From contig OY282442.1 in the NCBI GenBank assembly GCA_958296115.1, forward strand, positions 1,497,158-1,561,157: 64,000 nt of DNA. Direction: 5' to 3'. Under the pieces are notes generated by a model that saw nothing but the letters and a program-made list of their open reading frames with translations, searched no databases and had not been told where the DNA came from. The stretch comes from an uncultured Dehalococcoidia bacterium (GTDB lineage: Bacteria > Chloroflexota > Dehalococcoidia > Lucifugimonadales > CAJWER01). The position numbers and the translations under genes are program-made. Shown here piece by piece: positions 43,719-52,740 of this stretch (position 1 is its first letter; each line of letters starts with the position of its first letter).

Positions 43719-45044
43719 CTACTCCTTGTACGTCTCTTCCCCAGCGACGGCGCGGACGGTCGAAAGGTACTCGAGCTTGGACATCGGGGCGCGGTAAGTG
43801 CGCCTGACCTCCAACGCCTTGGCCGCGCCGTCTCCGAGCAGATCTATGACCGTCATCGCCATGGCCTTGCCGGCCGTCAGCACAGCCGTCTCGTAGTCCT
43901 CTATCACGTAATCCACGCCGTGGCTGTTCCCGGACGCCGCCGCGACGTAGGGATGTATGACGGGCATGATCTGGGAGACGTCGCCCATGTCGGTCGAGCC
44001 TGTGCGGTGTCCCAGGGGCGCGATATTGTCCTCCCCGACGAGGCGGGCCGCGTTTTCCTCGTGCAGCGCCAGCATGATAGGCTCGCTGCGAATCGGCATG
44101 TAGCCGGGCAGCGTCGTAATGGTAACGCTGCCCCCGACAGCCATAGCCCCCGCCCTGAGAGCGCGGTCCACCTTTCGGCTCGCCGACGTGAACGCCTCGA
44201 CGCTGCGACCCCGAACGAACGTCTCCATTCGCACGTCGGCGGGCACAGAGCTCACGGCCGATCCGCCCCTCGTTATTATCGGGTGGATGCGTATCGTGTC
44301 CTCGTCCCGGTAGGTCTCCCTCTGCGCGTGTATGGCGGACATGGCTATCATGGCGGCGTTGAGCGCGTTCACGCCCGCGTGCGGCGCAGCCCCGGCGTGC
44401 GCCGCCGTCCCCGTGAAAGACACCCGCTTGGCCAGCATCCCGTTGTTGGTGCCCCCAACCGCAAACTTCGCGCCCCGGGGTCCGGCTATTGTGTGCGTCA
44501 TCATCGCCATGTCCACGTCGTCCAGCTTGCCGAGACGGATGAATTCGGGCTTGCCGCCCAGGAACTCTATGACTCCCGAACGCCGCAGCTCGTCCCGGTA
44601 CTCGATCTCGATGTACTCCTCGGCGGGTACGGCGAGAAGGGCCACACGCCCTGAAAGCGCCTGCATTACGCCCGGCGCCAGCAGCCCCATGCACGCCGAG
44701 AGCATCGAGCCGATTTGGCAGTGATGACCGCATGCGTGCGCCGCCCCGGTATCGGCGTCGGCGTGCGGATGCCCGGGGACTATCAGCGAGTCGAGCTCGC
44801 CCATGACCGCCACAGTCGGCCCGGCGCGCCCGCTGTCCAGCATCCCCCTCAGGCCCGTAACCGCGATGCCGTCCTCGACGCGCGCGCCCAGCGACGACAG
44901 CGCGTCCGCCGTTGTCCTCGACGTGCGCCGCTCTCGAAACCCCGACTCCGGATGTTCGAGGATGTCCTTCGCTATTCGTATGGCTTCGACGCCGCGCCGG
45001 TCTATCTCGGCGCAGGCCGTGTCCTTGATGCTGACAATAGTCAA
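43719..45044 (-). CDS. M20-family amidohydrolase, paralogue 2
   Basis: A 441-residue M20 amidohydrolase, clearly paralogous to the gene downstream. Metal-site motifs are MGELDSLIVPGHPHAD (about residues 80), AHACGHHCQIGSML (about 104), VPAEEYIEIEYRDEL (about 145) and VIHPYVAAASGNSHGVDYV (in two parts, about 380). The start is TTG 45044; no ATG lies in the right place, and the Shine-Dalgarno is poor. The two amidohydrolases could be isoenzymes of different specificity, or a complex of two subunit types such as AbgA-AbgB; both retain the metal ligands. Confidence 0.88.
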   Translation of the reverse strand: MTIVSIKDTACAEIDRRGVEAIRIAKDILEHPESGFRERRTSRTTADALSSLGARVEDGIAVTGLRGMLDSGRAGPTVAVMGELDSLIVPGHPHADADTGAAHACGHHCQIGSMLSACMGLLAPGVMQALSGRVALLAVPAEEYIEIEYRDELRRSGVIEFLGGKPEFIRLGKLDDVDMAMMTHTIAGPRGAKFAVGGTNNGMLAKRVSFTGTAAHAGAAPHAGVNALNAAMIAMSAIHAQRETYRDEDTIRIHPIITRGGSAVSSVPADVRMETFVRGRSVEAFTSASRKVDRALRAGAMAVGGSVTITTLPGYMPIRSEPIMLALHEENAARLVGEDNIAPLGHRTGSTDMGDVSQIMPVIHPYVAAASGNSHGVDYVIEDYETAVLTAGKAMAMTVIDLLGDGAAKALEVRRTYRAPMSKLEYLSTVRAVAGEETYKE

Positions 45045-45122
45045 AGTCCAGCCGCTCCTTTGCGGGTTCTCTGCCGCCAGCCGCCGCCCGGCCCGATTCT
45101 ACCAGAAGAGCGGCGCCCCGAA

Positions 45123-45131
45123 TGATATAAT
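45123..45131 (+). promoter_or_regulatory. extended -10 promoter of the glycerate kinase gene
   Basis: TGA-TATAAT (45123-45131), a perfect extended -10. It lies 35 bases before the start ATG and excludes an in-frame ATG at 45130 that overlaps it. Confidence 0.6.
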
Positions 45132-45165
45132 GACGCAATCCATCGCTCCGAAAGCCCGTGTCAGA

Positions 45166-46329
45166 ATGAAGATAGTAATAGCGACGGACAGCTTCAAGGG
45201 TAGCGTATATGCCCCAGACGCCTCCAGGGCCATGGCCGGCGGCATCAGGCGGGTCTTGCCCGACGCCGACATCGACATAGTGCCCGTCGCCGACGGCGGC
45301 GACGGCACCCTCGAGACGCTGGTCGAGATCTCCGACGGCCGAATCGAAACGTCAGAGGTGACTGGACCTATCGGCGCAAGGGTCAGCGCCCAGTGGGGAG
45401 CGATGGGCGACGGCTTGACCGCGGTAATCGAGATGGCCCGCACTTCTGGCCTGTCGCTCCTGTCCGCCGACGAGTATGACCCACTGAGCGCGACGACCTA
45501 CGGGCTTGGCGAGGTCATATCCCAGGCGCTCGACGCGGGCTTCCGCCGCTTCATCCTCGCCATCGGCGGCAGCGCAACCAATGATGCCGGGGCGGGAATG
45601 GCGCAGGCGCTCGGCGCGCGCCTCTTGGATGAAGACGGCGCCGACCTTCCCCCAGGGGGCGCGGCCCTCGCCCGCCTCGGCCGCATAGACATGTCCGGCC
45701 TCGACCCCAGGATCAGCGACGCCCACTTCGACGTGGCATGCGACGTCAACAATCCGATGACCGGCCCCGAGGGCGCGTCTGCGGTGTACGGCCCCCAGAA
45801 GGGCGCAACCCCTGTCATGGTCGAGCTGCTGGACGCCGCCTTGGTCCATTTCGCCAGGGTAATCGAGCGCGATGTCGGCGCAGACGTCAACGATGTCCCC
45901 GGCGCGGGCGCGGCGGGCGGACTCGGAGGCGGCATAATGGCATTCTTGGGCGGCAGGCTGCGGCCAGGCACGGACATCGTCCTCGACACGGTTGACCTGG
46001 AAAGCCATATGGACGGCGCGAACCTTGTCATCACGGGCGAAGGCTGCATGGACTTCCAGACCATCTACAACAAGGCTCCCGTCGGCGTGGCGCGGATTGC
46101 CATGGAACATGGCATCCCCGTCATCGGCCTATCGGGCTCGCTGGGCGACGGCTTCCGCCACGTCCACGAACACGGCATAGCGGCGGCCACGGCCATAACA
46201 CGCGAGCCCATGACCCTCGACGAAGCCTCCGAACGCGCCCCCGAGCTCATCGCCGACGCCGCCGAGCAGGCCATCCGCCTCATGATGACCGGCAGCGCCG
46301 TCTTCTCCAAGAGCGGCCATGGGCGCTGA
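45166..46329 (+). CDS. glycerate kinase (GarK/GlxK family)
   Basis: A 387-residue glycerate kinase, phosphorylating D-glycerate to 2-phosphoglycerate. Markers: ATDSFKGSVYAPDASRAMAGG split near residue 6-27, VPVADGGDGTLETL (about 44-57), AIGGSATNDAGAGMAQALG (in two parts, about 130-148) and GAAGGLGGGIMAFLGG near 250. ATG 45166 gives the conserved N-terminus. It overlaps the next gene by eleven bases. In this organism it could take glycerate from glyoxylate metabolism, in line with the glyoxylate aminotransferase at 19125, but that link is speculative. Confidence 0.93.
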   Translation: MKIVIATDSFKGSVYAPDASRAMAGGIRRVLPDADIDIVPVADGGDGTLETLVEISDGRIETSEVTGPIGARVSAQWGAMGDGLTAVIEMARTSGLSLLSADEYDPLSATTYGLGEVISQALDAGFRRFILAIGGSATNDAGAGMAQALGARLLDEDGADLPPGGAALARLGRIDMSGLDPRISDAHFDVACDVNNPMTGPEGASAVYGPQKGATPVMVELLDAALVHFARVIERDVGADVNDVPGAGAAGGLGGGIMAFLGGRLRPGTDIVLDTVDLESHMDGANLVITGEGCMDFQTIYNKAPVGVARIAMEHGIPVIGLSGSLGDGFRHVHEHGIAAATAITREPMTLDEASERAPELIADAAEQAIRLMMTGSAVFSKSGHGR

Positions 46330-46663
46330 AGACATACGAGCGCAGGTCGCCGACCTCGCCGCGTGCGTACACGCCTTCCACGAGCGATTCGGCATCACCG
46401 GCGCGGCCACGCAGGACGACCTGCTCGCCCGCGTCCCCATCCAGGACGAGGAGGTGCGCGAGCTCGACTATGCCATCCTCCGCGAGTCGCCCGACAGGAT
46501 TGCGAACGAGGCCGTGGACGTCCTGTTCGTGGCGATAGGGACAGTGCTGAGGCTCGACCCCAACATCGCGGCGGCTGCCATCCAGGAGGTCATCGAGAAG
46601 AACGACGCGAAGACGCGCGAAACCCACTACCTGAACGACGCCGGCAAGATAGTCCGACGCTGA
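46319..46663 (+). CDS. MazG/HisE-like all-alpha NTP pyrophosphohydrolase domain protein
   Basis: A 114-residue helical protein with the MazG-type pattern: QDEEVRELDYAIL (about residues 41-53), NEAVDVLFVAIGTV (about 64-77) with the Glu-x2-Asp metal ligands, and IEKNDAKTRETHYL at the end, like the K-N(E)-x-K-x-R of this fold. These enzymes hydrolyse nucleoside triphosphates, in house-cleaning or histidine synthesis. Translation is coupled to glycerate kinase (overlap of eleven bases). It is unlikely to be HisE itself as no his gene is near. Confidence 0.8.
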   Translation: MGAEDIRAQVADLAACVHAFHERFGITGAATQDDLLARVPIQDEEVRELDYAILRESPDRIANEAVDVLFVAIGTVLRLDPNIAAAAIQEVIEKNDAKTRETHYLNDAGKIVRR

Positions 46664-46675
46664 GGGGAGTGAGAC

Positions 46676-47227
46676 ATGGTTGCGACAACCCAGCCCGTGA
46701 CGGCGGAAGACTTGCTGCGGATGCCAGATGACGGCTTCCGGTACGAGCTCATACAGGGAGAGCTGAAGAAGATGCCGCCAGCCGGATACGTTCACGGAGA
46801 GAGCGCGATGTCAATCGGGATCTCCATGGGCAATCACGTGAAGGCGAACGGGCTCGGCAGCGTCTATGCGGCCGAGACGGGCTTCCTGCTGGCGTCGAAT
46901 CCCGACCACGTCCGCGCGCCGGACGCCGCTTTCGTTCGGCGTGAGCGCAGGGAAGCCGTGGGAGACGCGCCGGGCTTCTTTCCAGGAGCGCCGGACCTTG
47001 CTATAGAGGTTGTCTCCCCCAACGACCGATATGCCGAGGTGGACGAGAAGGTAGCCGACTGGCTCGAGGCCGGGACGCTCGCCGTCGTGGTCGTGAACCC
47101 GCGCAGCCGGACAGTGTACGTTCACCGCTCGCTCACCGACGTAGCAGCCCTGGCGGAATCGGACACGCTCGACGTCAGCGACGTCGTTCACGGCTGGCGG
47201 ATGCCCGTCAAGGACATCTTCGAATAG
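46676..47227 (+). CDS. Uma2-family (DUF820) PD-(D/E)XK endonuclease-like protein
   Basis: A 183-residue Uma2 protein. The N-terminus has TAEDLLRMPDDGFRYELIQGEL (in two parts), and the nuclease-like core shows RAPDAAFV (about residues 79-86) with Asp, DLAIEVVSPNDRY (about 104-116) with Glu, and the helix EKVADWLEAGT. Uma2 proteins are common in multicellular or GC-rich bacteria and remain uncharacterised; no clear DNA role has been shown. ATG 46676 has GAGGGGAGTGAGAC upstream. It is independent of the MazG-like gene by a gap of twelve bases. Confidence 0.88.
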   Translation: MVATTQPVTAEDLLRMPDDGFRYELIQGELKKMPPAGYVHGESAMSIGISMGNHVKANGLGSVYAAETGFLLASNPDHVRAPDAAFVRRERREAVGDAPGFFPGAPDLAIEVVSPNDRYAEVDEKVADWLEAGTLAVVVVNPRSRTVYVHRSLTDVAALAESDTLDVSDVVHGWRMPVKDIFE

Positions 47228-47363
47228 AGCGCGGCGGCAACTCCGGGACGGGTCCTACGCATCAATGCCAGTACTGCTTCAATGTAGTTTTTGTTGCGCG
47301 TCCTTGAGTCGGCGTCGTATGCTTGCGCCATAGGAATATCAGCGGAATATGGACGCGCAGTAA

Positions 47364-49385
47364 TTGCAATGGGATTTGCTTCGGCCTAGCAGTCTCTGGC
47401 GCGCCTTGGCCGCGCCCTATCAGAACATAAGTACGGGGGGGGGTACTCTCCCTCTCCGTGCGCGTTCTCGGGAACGGCTGGTCCTTGCTGCGTTCGTGTG
47501 CCTTCTCGTAGTGGCGGCGGGGCTGCGCTTCTATGACCTGCCGGGACATGAAGTATGGTATGACGAAGCGGTTGCCGCCAATAATTCGAGGGGCTCCCTC
47601 TCGGAGGTAGTCCACAATACCCGCCACGGCAACTCCTCGCCCATACTGTATCCCCTGGCGCTGTGGGCGGCGCAGAAAGTGGATATATCCGACTTCAGCA
47701 TCCGCTTTCTTCCGGCGACGGCCAGCGTTCTGACCGTTGCCGTGACGCTCTTTTTGCTGCCGCGCCTGGGAGTTGCCCGTTGGGCCGCGTTTCTGGCGGC
47801 GCTGCTGGCGACTCTTTCCCTTGCCGCCATAGAACACGCCCGGGATGCGCGGGAGTACTCCATCGACGCGCTGCTTGCCGCGCTGCTGATAGCGGGGCTG
47901 CTGTGGTATCTGCGGGACGGCAGGAAGGCCCTGCTCTGCGTTTCACTGTTCCTCGCGCCATTGCTCCAGTACGGCTTGGTCCTGTTCGGCGTTGCTGTCA
48001 TTGGCGCCGCTATAATGCTGCCCTCCCCGAGTTTAGCGGCGGCGGAAGGGAATACATACCTGATCCGGATTCGTAATTGGCTCGAGCGGCGCATCGTCCT
48101 GCTCTTGCCCGCATCGTGCTTTCTGGCGGGGTGCATCATCAGCTACTTGATGACTTTGCGGGATCAGTGGCAGGAAGGGGGCTTCGGCTCTGATAGCTAT
48201 TTGTCGGCGTATTACTACTGGGGAAAACTCGATGCGCGCGCTATCTTCGAGTTCTCGATTGATAGCGTTTGGAGTTTGCTGACCTATCATTTGCCGGAAG
48301 CCGTTGCCGTATTGGCGGTTGGCGCATTGGCCCTTATGCTGCTGGCATCCCTGAAGAGGCGGCGATTCGATGCCATTGCAACCCTGGCGCTGCTGGCAGT
48401 TGGCATCGCCCTTTTCGCCGCCCTGCTGACCCTTTACCCCCTGGGAAGGATTCGCCAAAACATCTATCTGGGGCCAGTCATATTCCTGGCGGTCGGCGTT
48501 GCGTTTCATTGGACAGCCGGTTATCTGTCCTCGCTCACGCGCCGGGAGGGGCTGGCTCCGGCGCTGGCCATCGTGGCCGCTGGCTCAATAGCCCTTGTTG
48601 GGGTGGGCGCGATGAGGCAGGACAGTCCGTACGAGACACGTAAAAACATCAAATCCATTCTTGCCGTACTGGAAGAACGAGTGCGGGAAGAGGACATGGT
48701 TTTCGCAGTCCGTTATGCAGCCCCTGCTATAAAGTTCTATCAAGGAGAAGAGGAAAGCCCGGGCAATTACTACTACGGGACCCTCTGGTGTGGACCCTCC
48801 GCCGAACCGGGTCTCCGCCCGTGTCTCCGTCAGATGGTCGATTTAGTCGCCTTGTTCCCCAATGTTCCAGATAGAATCTTCTTGGTCCATGACAAAATAT
48901 CAATACTGGAGGAATTGGAGCTGCTGGGCGAGCAAGTTTCAGTTGAGCGCGTCATTGCTGACGACGGAAGATACGGTATCGCTCTGATTGGGAACATCAA
49001 AGAGTCCAGCGAACTGGCGGCCCGCCCCGCCTACGAGGAGCTGGTGTCCGGCGAACCAGCAATCCGCTCCGACTTCGACGTATATCTCGGAGAAAACACG
49101 CTGGCCTACGTCAGGGAGCCGTGCGCTCGCGCCGACACCGAGGCGTTGTTCTTCCTCGCCCTGTACCCGGTTGACGTGAACGACCTTCCCGACCATCGCA
49201 AGCGGCACGGCTTCGACAACCTGGACTTCGGTTTCGACGGGCGCGGCGTGATATTCGATGGGAGATGTATGGCGACGGCGACTCTCCCTGAGTATGATAT
49301 TGCCCGCATCTTTACCGGCCAGTACGTTCCCGTGCCCGGCGGTTACCACCACTTCTGGGAGGGGGAGATACGGCTTGGGGAGTAG
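47364..49385 (+). CDS. GT-C (GT39/ArnT-like) membrane glycosyltransferase
   Basis: A 673-residue protein with about ten membrane helices in residues about 34-420 and a soluble C-terminal domain. It has RFYDLPGHEVWYDEAVA (about residues 55-71) with the Asp-Glu pair of GT-C enzymes in the first loop, and HARDAREYSIDALLAALL (about 155-172) with the second conserved Arg/Tyr. Such enzymes take sugars from polyprenyl phosphate for protein, lipid or wall glycans. TTG 47364 is the only start reaching the first helix; no Shine-Dalgarno is seen. A tract of nine G at codons 24-27 lies before the first helix. Confidence 0.78.
   Translation: MQWDLLRPSSLWRALAAPYQNISTGGGTLPLRARSRERLVLAAFVCLLVVAAGLRFYDLPGHEVWYDEAVAANNSRGSLSEVVHNTRHGNSSPILYPLALWAAQKVDISDFSIRFLPATASVLTVAVTLFLLPRLGVARWAAFLAALLATLSLAAIEHARDAREYSIDALLAALLIAGLLWYLRDGRKALLCVSLFLAPLLQYGLVLFGVAVIGAAIMLPSPSLAAAEGNTYLIRIRNWLERRIVLLLPASCFLAGCIISYLMTLRDQWQEGGFGSDSYLSAYYYWGKLDARAIFEFSIDSVWSLLTYHLPEAVAVLAVGALALMLLASLKRRRFDAIATLALLAVGIALFAALLTLYPLGRIRQNIYLGPVIFLAVGVAFHWTAGYLSSLTRREGLAPALAIVAAGSIALVGVGAMRQDSPYETRKNIKSILAVLEERVREEDMVFAVRYAAPAIKFYQGEEESPGNYYYGTLWCGPSAEPGLRPCLRQMVDLVALFPNVPDRIFLVHDKISILEELELLGEQVSVERVIADDGRYGIALIGNIKESSELAARPAYEELVSGEPAIRSDFDVYLGENTLAYVREPCARADTEALFFLALYPVDVNDLPDHRKRHGFDNLDFGFDGRGVIFDGRCMATATLPEYDIARIFTGQYVPVPGGYHHFWEGEIRLGE
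47435..47443 (+). repeat. G9 homopolymer tract in the glycosyltransferase 5' coding region
   Basis: Nine consecutive G, flanked by GTAC on the left and TAC on the right, near codon 25 of the membrane glycosyltransferase. A change by one base would shift the frame before the first membrane helix. Confidence 0.8.
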
Positions 49386-49484
49386 TCGAAGAGCCGTATT
49401 GAACCTATGACGCCCGCAGCAAGCTCCCGCACGTCTGCACGACAATACTACATTGAATCAGCGCCAGCGCTGGTTCAAATATGT

Positions 49485-49533
49485 TTGGCATCCCTGAATC
49501 ACCCTCGCCCATCGAGGGAGAGGGGACAAGGCG
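49485..49533. repeat. 49-bp interspersed repeat (copy 2)
   Basis: Near-identical to 3514-3562 (about four differences). It lies just after the lutC stop and contains the same inverted repeat. The spacer between glycosyltransferase and lutC (49386-49533) otherwise holds nothing recognised. Confidence 0.75.
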
Positions 49534-50265
49534 CTACTCCAGCAGAACCATGTGTACTTCTCCCGGTCCGTGGACGCCTGTTACTAGGGTCTGCTCTATG
49601 TCGGCGGAGCGGCTGGGCCCGGTGATGATGTTCATGTAGCTGCCCAGGTTGCCGTCGTAGAATGCGCCGCGCCGCAGCGTGAACAGCTCATCTAGGCTCG
49701 GCAGCACGATTGCCCTTTCCACGACCGCCACGTGCGCCGGCGGCAGCAGCGCCACGAGCCGGCTCACCTCCGCGCGCGCAAGCAGCGCCACGCTCCCCGT
49801 TTCGGCTATGGCGTAGTCCGCGCCCGTTACGCCCATCTCCGCGTGAAACGCCGTCTCGCGGAGCGCCTCGCGCCCGCTCTCATCGCCAGCGGTCATTGTC
49901 TCGGCGCGGATGCCGACGTTCGCCAGCGCAGCGTCTATGCCCATGCTGTCCAGCAGTTCGTGGGCCGACCTCACGACCGTCTTCGCCTCCACGTCCAGCG
50001 CTGCGGACCGGATGTACCCGGCCGCCTCTTCCAAGGTCGAGACCCTCGCGACCTTCCATCCGGCGCTCGCCGCCGACCGCGCCAGTGCGTCCATCAGCTC
50101 GTCCGAGCGCTCCGAAGCGTCGTTCGCGGCGGCCCGCGCCCGCGCGTCCAAGTCGGCCGGATCCAGGGACAGGGCTGTCTCGGAAGGCGGCTGGACTGAC
50201 GCGCCGGGAGCGTCCCGGCCCAGCGCTCGCCGGATGCTTGCCATGAACGCTTGGCGGTCAGCCAT
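49534..50265 (-). CDS. lutC: LUD-domain lactate utilisation protein C
   Basis: Third subunit of the L-lactate-oxidising iron-sulphur complex, 243 residues, LUD domain. Seen are VTGADYAIAETGSVALLARAEVSRL (in parts, about residues 135-160), LLPPAHVAVVERAIVLPSL and the end ITGPSRSADIEQTLVTGVHGPGEVHMVLL in parts: the usual GP(S)xTxDIE motif is present. ATG 50265 overlaps the lutB stop by eight bases. Last gene of lutABC on this strand. LutC helps in electron transfer but has no cofactor of its own. Confidence 0.92.
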   Translation of the reverse strand: MADRQAFMASIRRALGRDAPGASVQPPSETALSLDPADLDARARAAANDASERSDELMDALARSAASAGWKVARVSTLEEAAGYIRSAALDVEAKTVVRSAHELLDSMGIDAALANVGIRAETMTAGDESGREALRETAFHAEMGVTGADYAIAETGSVALLARAEVSRLVALLPPAHVAVVERAIVLPSLDELFTLRRGAFYDGNLGSYMNIITGPSRSADIEQTLVTGVHGPGEVHMVLLE

Positions 50266-51700
50266 CGCGCCGGCTCTTCCGGAGCTCCGAGCGCCATCGG
50301 TCCCTGAATGGGCGGGACGCCACGGCGGGGAAGGTTCTATGGCGTGTCCACGCGGAGAGCGGAGGCGGCAGCTTCCGCAGCCTGCCGTCCTTAACTAGGG
50401 GCCGCTGGGCGAGCCTGGCTAGCCGGTTCGCCAGTCGCAGCATCCAAGGACGCGCCACCGCAAGCCTCCACGCCTTCATCGTCAACCGCTCTGCGAGCGA
50501 GGCCCGCGGCGAGCCGGAGTGTGGCCCGCCCTCCGCCAGGTCGCTCCGCATGTGCAGGAGCATACGGGGGATGTCTATCCTGACGGGGCACACCTCTCGG
50601 CAGGCTCCGCACAGGCTGGACGCATACGGCAGGTCCTTCGCGTCCGGAAGGCTCGTCAGCATGGGCGACACGACCGCCCCTATCGGGCCCGAATAGACCC
50701 AGCCATACGAATGGCCGCCCACCTTGCGGTAGACGGGGCAGGCGTTCAGACACGCGCCGCAGCGGAGGCAGTAGAGCGCTTCCCGCAGGGCGGGGTCTGC
50801 CAGCATCTTCGAGCGCCCGTTGTCCACCACCACCAGGTGAAACTCCTCGGGGCCGTCCACGTCATCATCCCGCCTCACTCCGTTCACCAAGGTTACGTAG
50901 CTGGAGAGGCGCTGTCCCGTCGCCGACCTGATGAGCAGGCGGAGGAACATCCCCATGTCCTCCATGGAGGGTACGACCTTTTCCATGCCCATGATGGCGA
51001 CGTGGACCTTCGGCATCGAGGTACACATTCTTCCGTTGCCCTCGTTCGTAACCAGCACGAGCGTTCCCGTCTCGGCTACGAGGAAGTTGGCGCCCGTGAT
51101 TCCCATGTCGGCCTCGAAGAACTTGCCGCGCAGCTGTTCTCGCGCGGCGGCTGTCAGGTCCTCGGCGCGCTCGTAGCGCGGGCCGCCGATCTCTTCTTGG
51201 AGCAGGTCTGCCACCTGCTCTTTGGAGAGGTGCAGCGCGGGGGCGACGATGTGGTAGGGCGTTTCCCCGCGCAGCTGGATCAGGTATTCGCCCAGGTCGG
51301 TTTCGACGGGCTCGACGCCGGCTTCTTCCAGCCTTGCGTTCAGGCCCATCTCCTCTGAGAGCATGGACTTGCTCTTGATGACCGTCTTTACGCCCCTGGC
51401 GGCGGCCAGGTCGAGGATGTAGCGCGACGCCTCGTCCGCGTCCTTGGCGAAGAAGACCTTGCCGCCGGCGCGCTCCACGTTCTCGGCGGCCATGCCGAGG
51501 TAGTGGTCGAGATACTCGATGGTGTGAGCCTTGACGGCCCGGGCGCGGTCTCGGAGGTCTTCCCAGTTGGGGGTCGCCTCCGCGGCGCGTTCGCGGGCCA
51601 TGTGGAAGCCGTCGTACAGCCCCCGCATGTTCCGCTGCACGTCGGCGTCCGCCAGCGCGCTCGCGGCGGCCCTGTTGAAGTCCCCGGTCTTCGGCTTCAT
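50258..51700 (-). CDS. lutB: iron-sulphur lactate utilisation protein B
   Basis: LutB, 480 residues: an N-terminal LUD domain (about residues 70-290, with SKSMLSEEMGLNARLEEAGVE in parts and MGITGANFLVAETGT), then two [4Fe-4S] motifs, CLRCGACLNACPVY (about 320) and CGACREVCPV (about 375), and a C-terminal tail. The complex oxidises lactate to pyruvate. The start ATG 51700 lies directly after the lutA stop; the overlap structure supports one operon lutA-lutB-lutC. Confidence 0.95.
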   Translation of the reverse strand: MKPKTGDFNRAAASALADADVQRNMRGLYDGFHMARERAAEATPNWEDLRDRARAVKAHTIEYLDHYLGMAAENVERAGGKVFFAKDADEASRYILDLAAARGVKTVIKSKSMLSEEMGLNARLEEAGVEPVETDLGEYLIQLRGETPYHIVAPALHLSKEQVADLLQEEIGGPRYERAEDLTAAAREQLRGKFFEADMGITGANFLVAETGTLVLVTNEGNGRMCTSMPKVHVAIMGMEKVVPSMEDMGMFLRLLIRSATGQRLSSYVTLVNGVRRDDDVDGPEEFHLVVVDNGRSKMLADPALREALYCLRCGACLNACPVYRKVGGHSYGWVYSGPIGAVVSPMLTSLPDAKDLPYASSLCGACREVCPVRIDIPRMLLHMRSDLAEGGPHSGSPRASLAERLTMKAWRLAVARPWMLRLANRLARLAQRPLVKDGRLRKLPPPLSAWTRHRTFPAVASRPFRDRWRSELRKSRRDG

Positions 51701-52438
51701 CTACCCCATGGCCTCGTCGAGGAGCTGCGCGACGTGGACGGCGCGGGTGGTCATGCCGCTCTTCTCCATGCCGCCGGCTATCTGCATCAAGCACGTGCTG
51801 TCGCAGGCTGTCACGGCGTCGGCGCCCGTCTCCGCGACGTGCCGGAGCTTGTCGGCAAGCATTCCGCCCGATATGTCGGGGTACTTGACCGCGAAGGCGC
51901 CGCCGAATCCGCAGCAGACGTCCGCCTGGCGCATCGGGGCCAGCTCTACGCCTGGCGCGGCCTCGAGCAGCGCCCTCGGCTGGGTCATGACCCCTAGCTC
52001 TCGGCGCAGGTGGCAGCCCTCGTGGTACGTTACCCTGGTCCGCCGAGGCGGGCCTGAGGATTCGGGAAGGCGCGTTATCCCAAGCGCGTCGACTATGAAC
52101 TCGGTCAGCTCGAACGTCTTGGCGGCGACGTTGCGCGCCTTGGCCGCCAGGTCGGGCTCGTCGTGGAAAAGCTCTTCGTAGAATACGCGGACCATGGCGG
52201 CGCAGGACCCGGAGGGTATCACGATGGACTCGGAGCTCTCGAAGGTGTCGAGGAACCGCTTGGCGAGGGGCTTGGCGTCGGAGCGGAAGCCGGAGTTGAA
52301 GGCGGGCTGGCCGCAGCAGGTCTGCTCTTCCTGGAAGTCGACCTCGACGCCGAGCCGTCGGAGCACGCGGACCGCGCTCTCGCCGACTTCGGGGTAGAAC
52401 TGGTCCACGACACAGGTTACGAAGAGAGACGCCTTCAT
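51701..52438 (-). CDS. lutA: lactate utilisation protein A (CCG-domain Fe-S oxidoreductase)
   Basis: LutA, 245 residues, with two CCG domains: EQTCCGQPAFNSG (about residues 38-50), a CH in YHEGCHLRRELG (about 140) and VCCGFGGAFAVK (about 180), and a further Cys at DSTCLMQIAGG. The CCG domains bind a non-cubane [4Fe-4S] cluster as in heterodisulfide reductase. ATG 52438 begins the conserved MKASLFVTCVVDQFYP. No lactate permease or regulator gene is in the window, so control remains unknown. Confidence 0.95.
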   Translation of the reverse strand: MKASLFVTCVVDQFYPEVGESAVRVLRRLGVEVDFQEEQTCCGQPAFNSGFRSDAKPLAKRFLDTFESSESIVIPSGSCAAMVRVFYEELFHDEPDLAAKARNVAAKTFELTEFIVDALGITRLPESSGPPRRTRVTYHEGCHLRRELGVMTQPRALLEAAPGVELAPMRQADVCCGFGGAFAVKYPDISGGMLADKLRHVAETGADAVTACDSTCLMQIAGGMEKSGMTTRAVHVAQLLDEAMG

Positions 52439-52454
52439 TCGGCGGAGGCCGCCG

Positions 52455-52700
52455 TCAGATTATCAGGGCGCGGACGATGAAGCCGAGTACCCAGGCCATC
52501 ATGAACGCCGGGCCGCCGGCGAATAGCAGCCCCTCCGTCTTGTGCTGCGCCGGTCCCCTGAGTTTCAGGTAGAGCACGTGTCCGCCGATGCCTATGGCAA
52601 TCAGCCATACGGAGAGCGTGGTTACGCCGAGCGCGGCGCCTATGGCGAGGCCGGCGGCGCCCCAGAGGAAGGGTGAGTCCGTGATGCGTTGAATCTCCAT
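52455..52700 (-). CDS. small membrane protein upstream of lutA
   Basis: An 81-residue protein with two to three hydrophobic helices (about residues 10-40 and 55-80), from ATG 52700 (begins MEIQRITDSPFLWG). It lies 16 bases upstream of lutA on the same strand, so may be part of the operon, perhaps a membrane anchor or a transport-related subunit. No family is recognised. A longer frame from 52739 exists without a ribosome binding site. Confidence 0.55.
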   Translation of the reverse strand: MEIQRITDSPFLWGAAGLAIGAALGVTTLSVWLIAIGIGGHVLYLKLRGPAQHKTEGLLFAGGPAFMMAWVLGFIVRALII

Positions 52701-52740
52701 AGCGCCAATTAGGGTACACATAGCGCGCCAAGATTGCAAT

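Noticed and set aside
42328-45138. 936-residue minus-strand frame that would fuse the two amidohydrolase regions
   Set aside because: Only the part from about 43668 down matches M20; the upstream part is out of frame with the second paralogue and has Arg/Gly-rich shadow composition.
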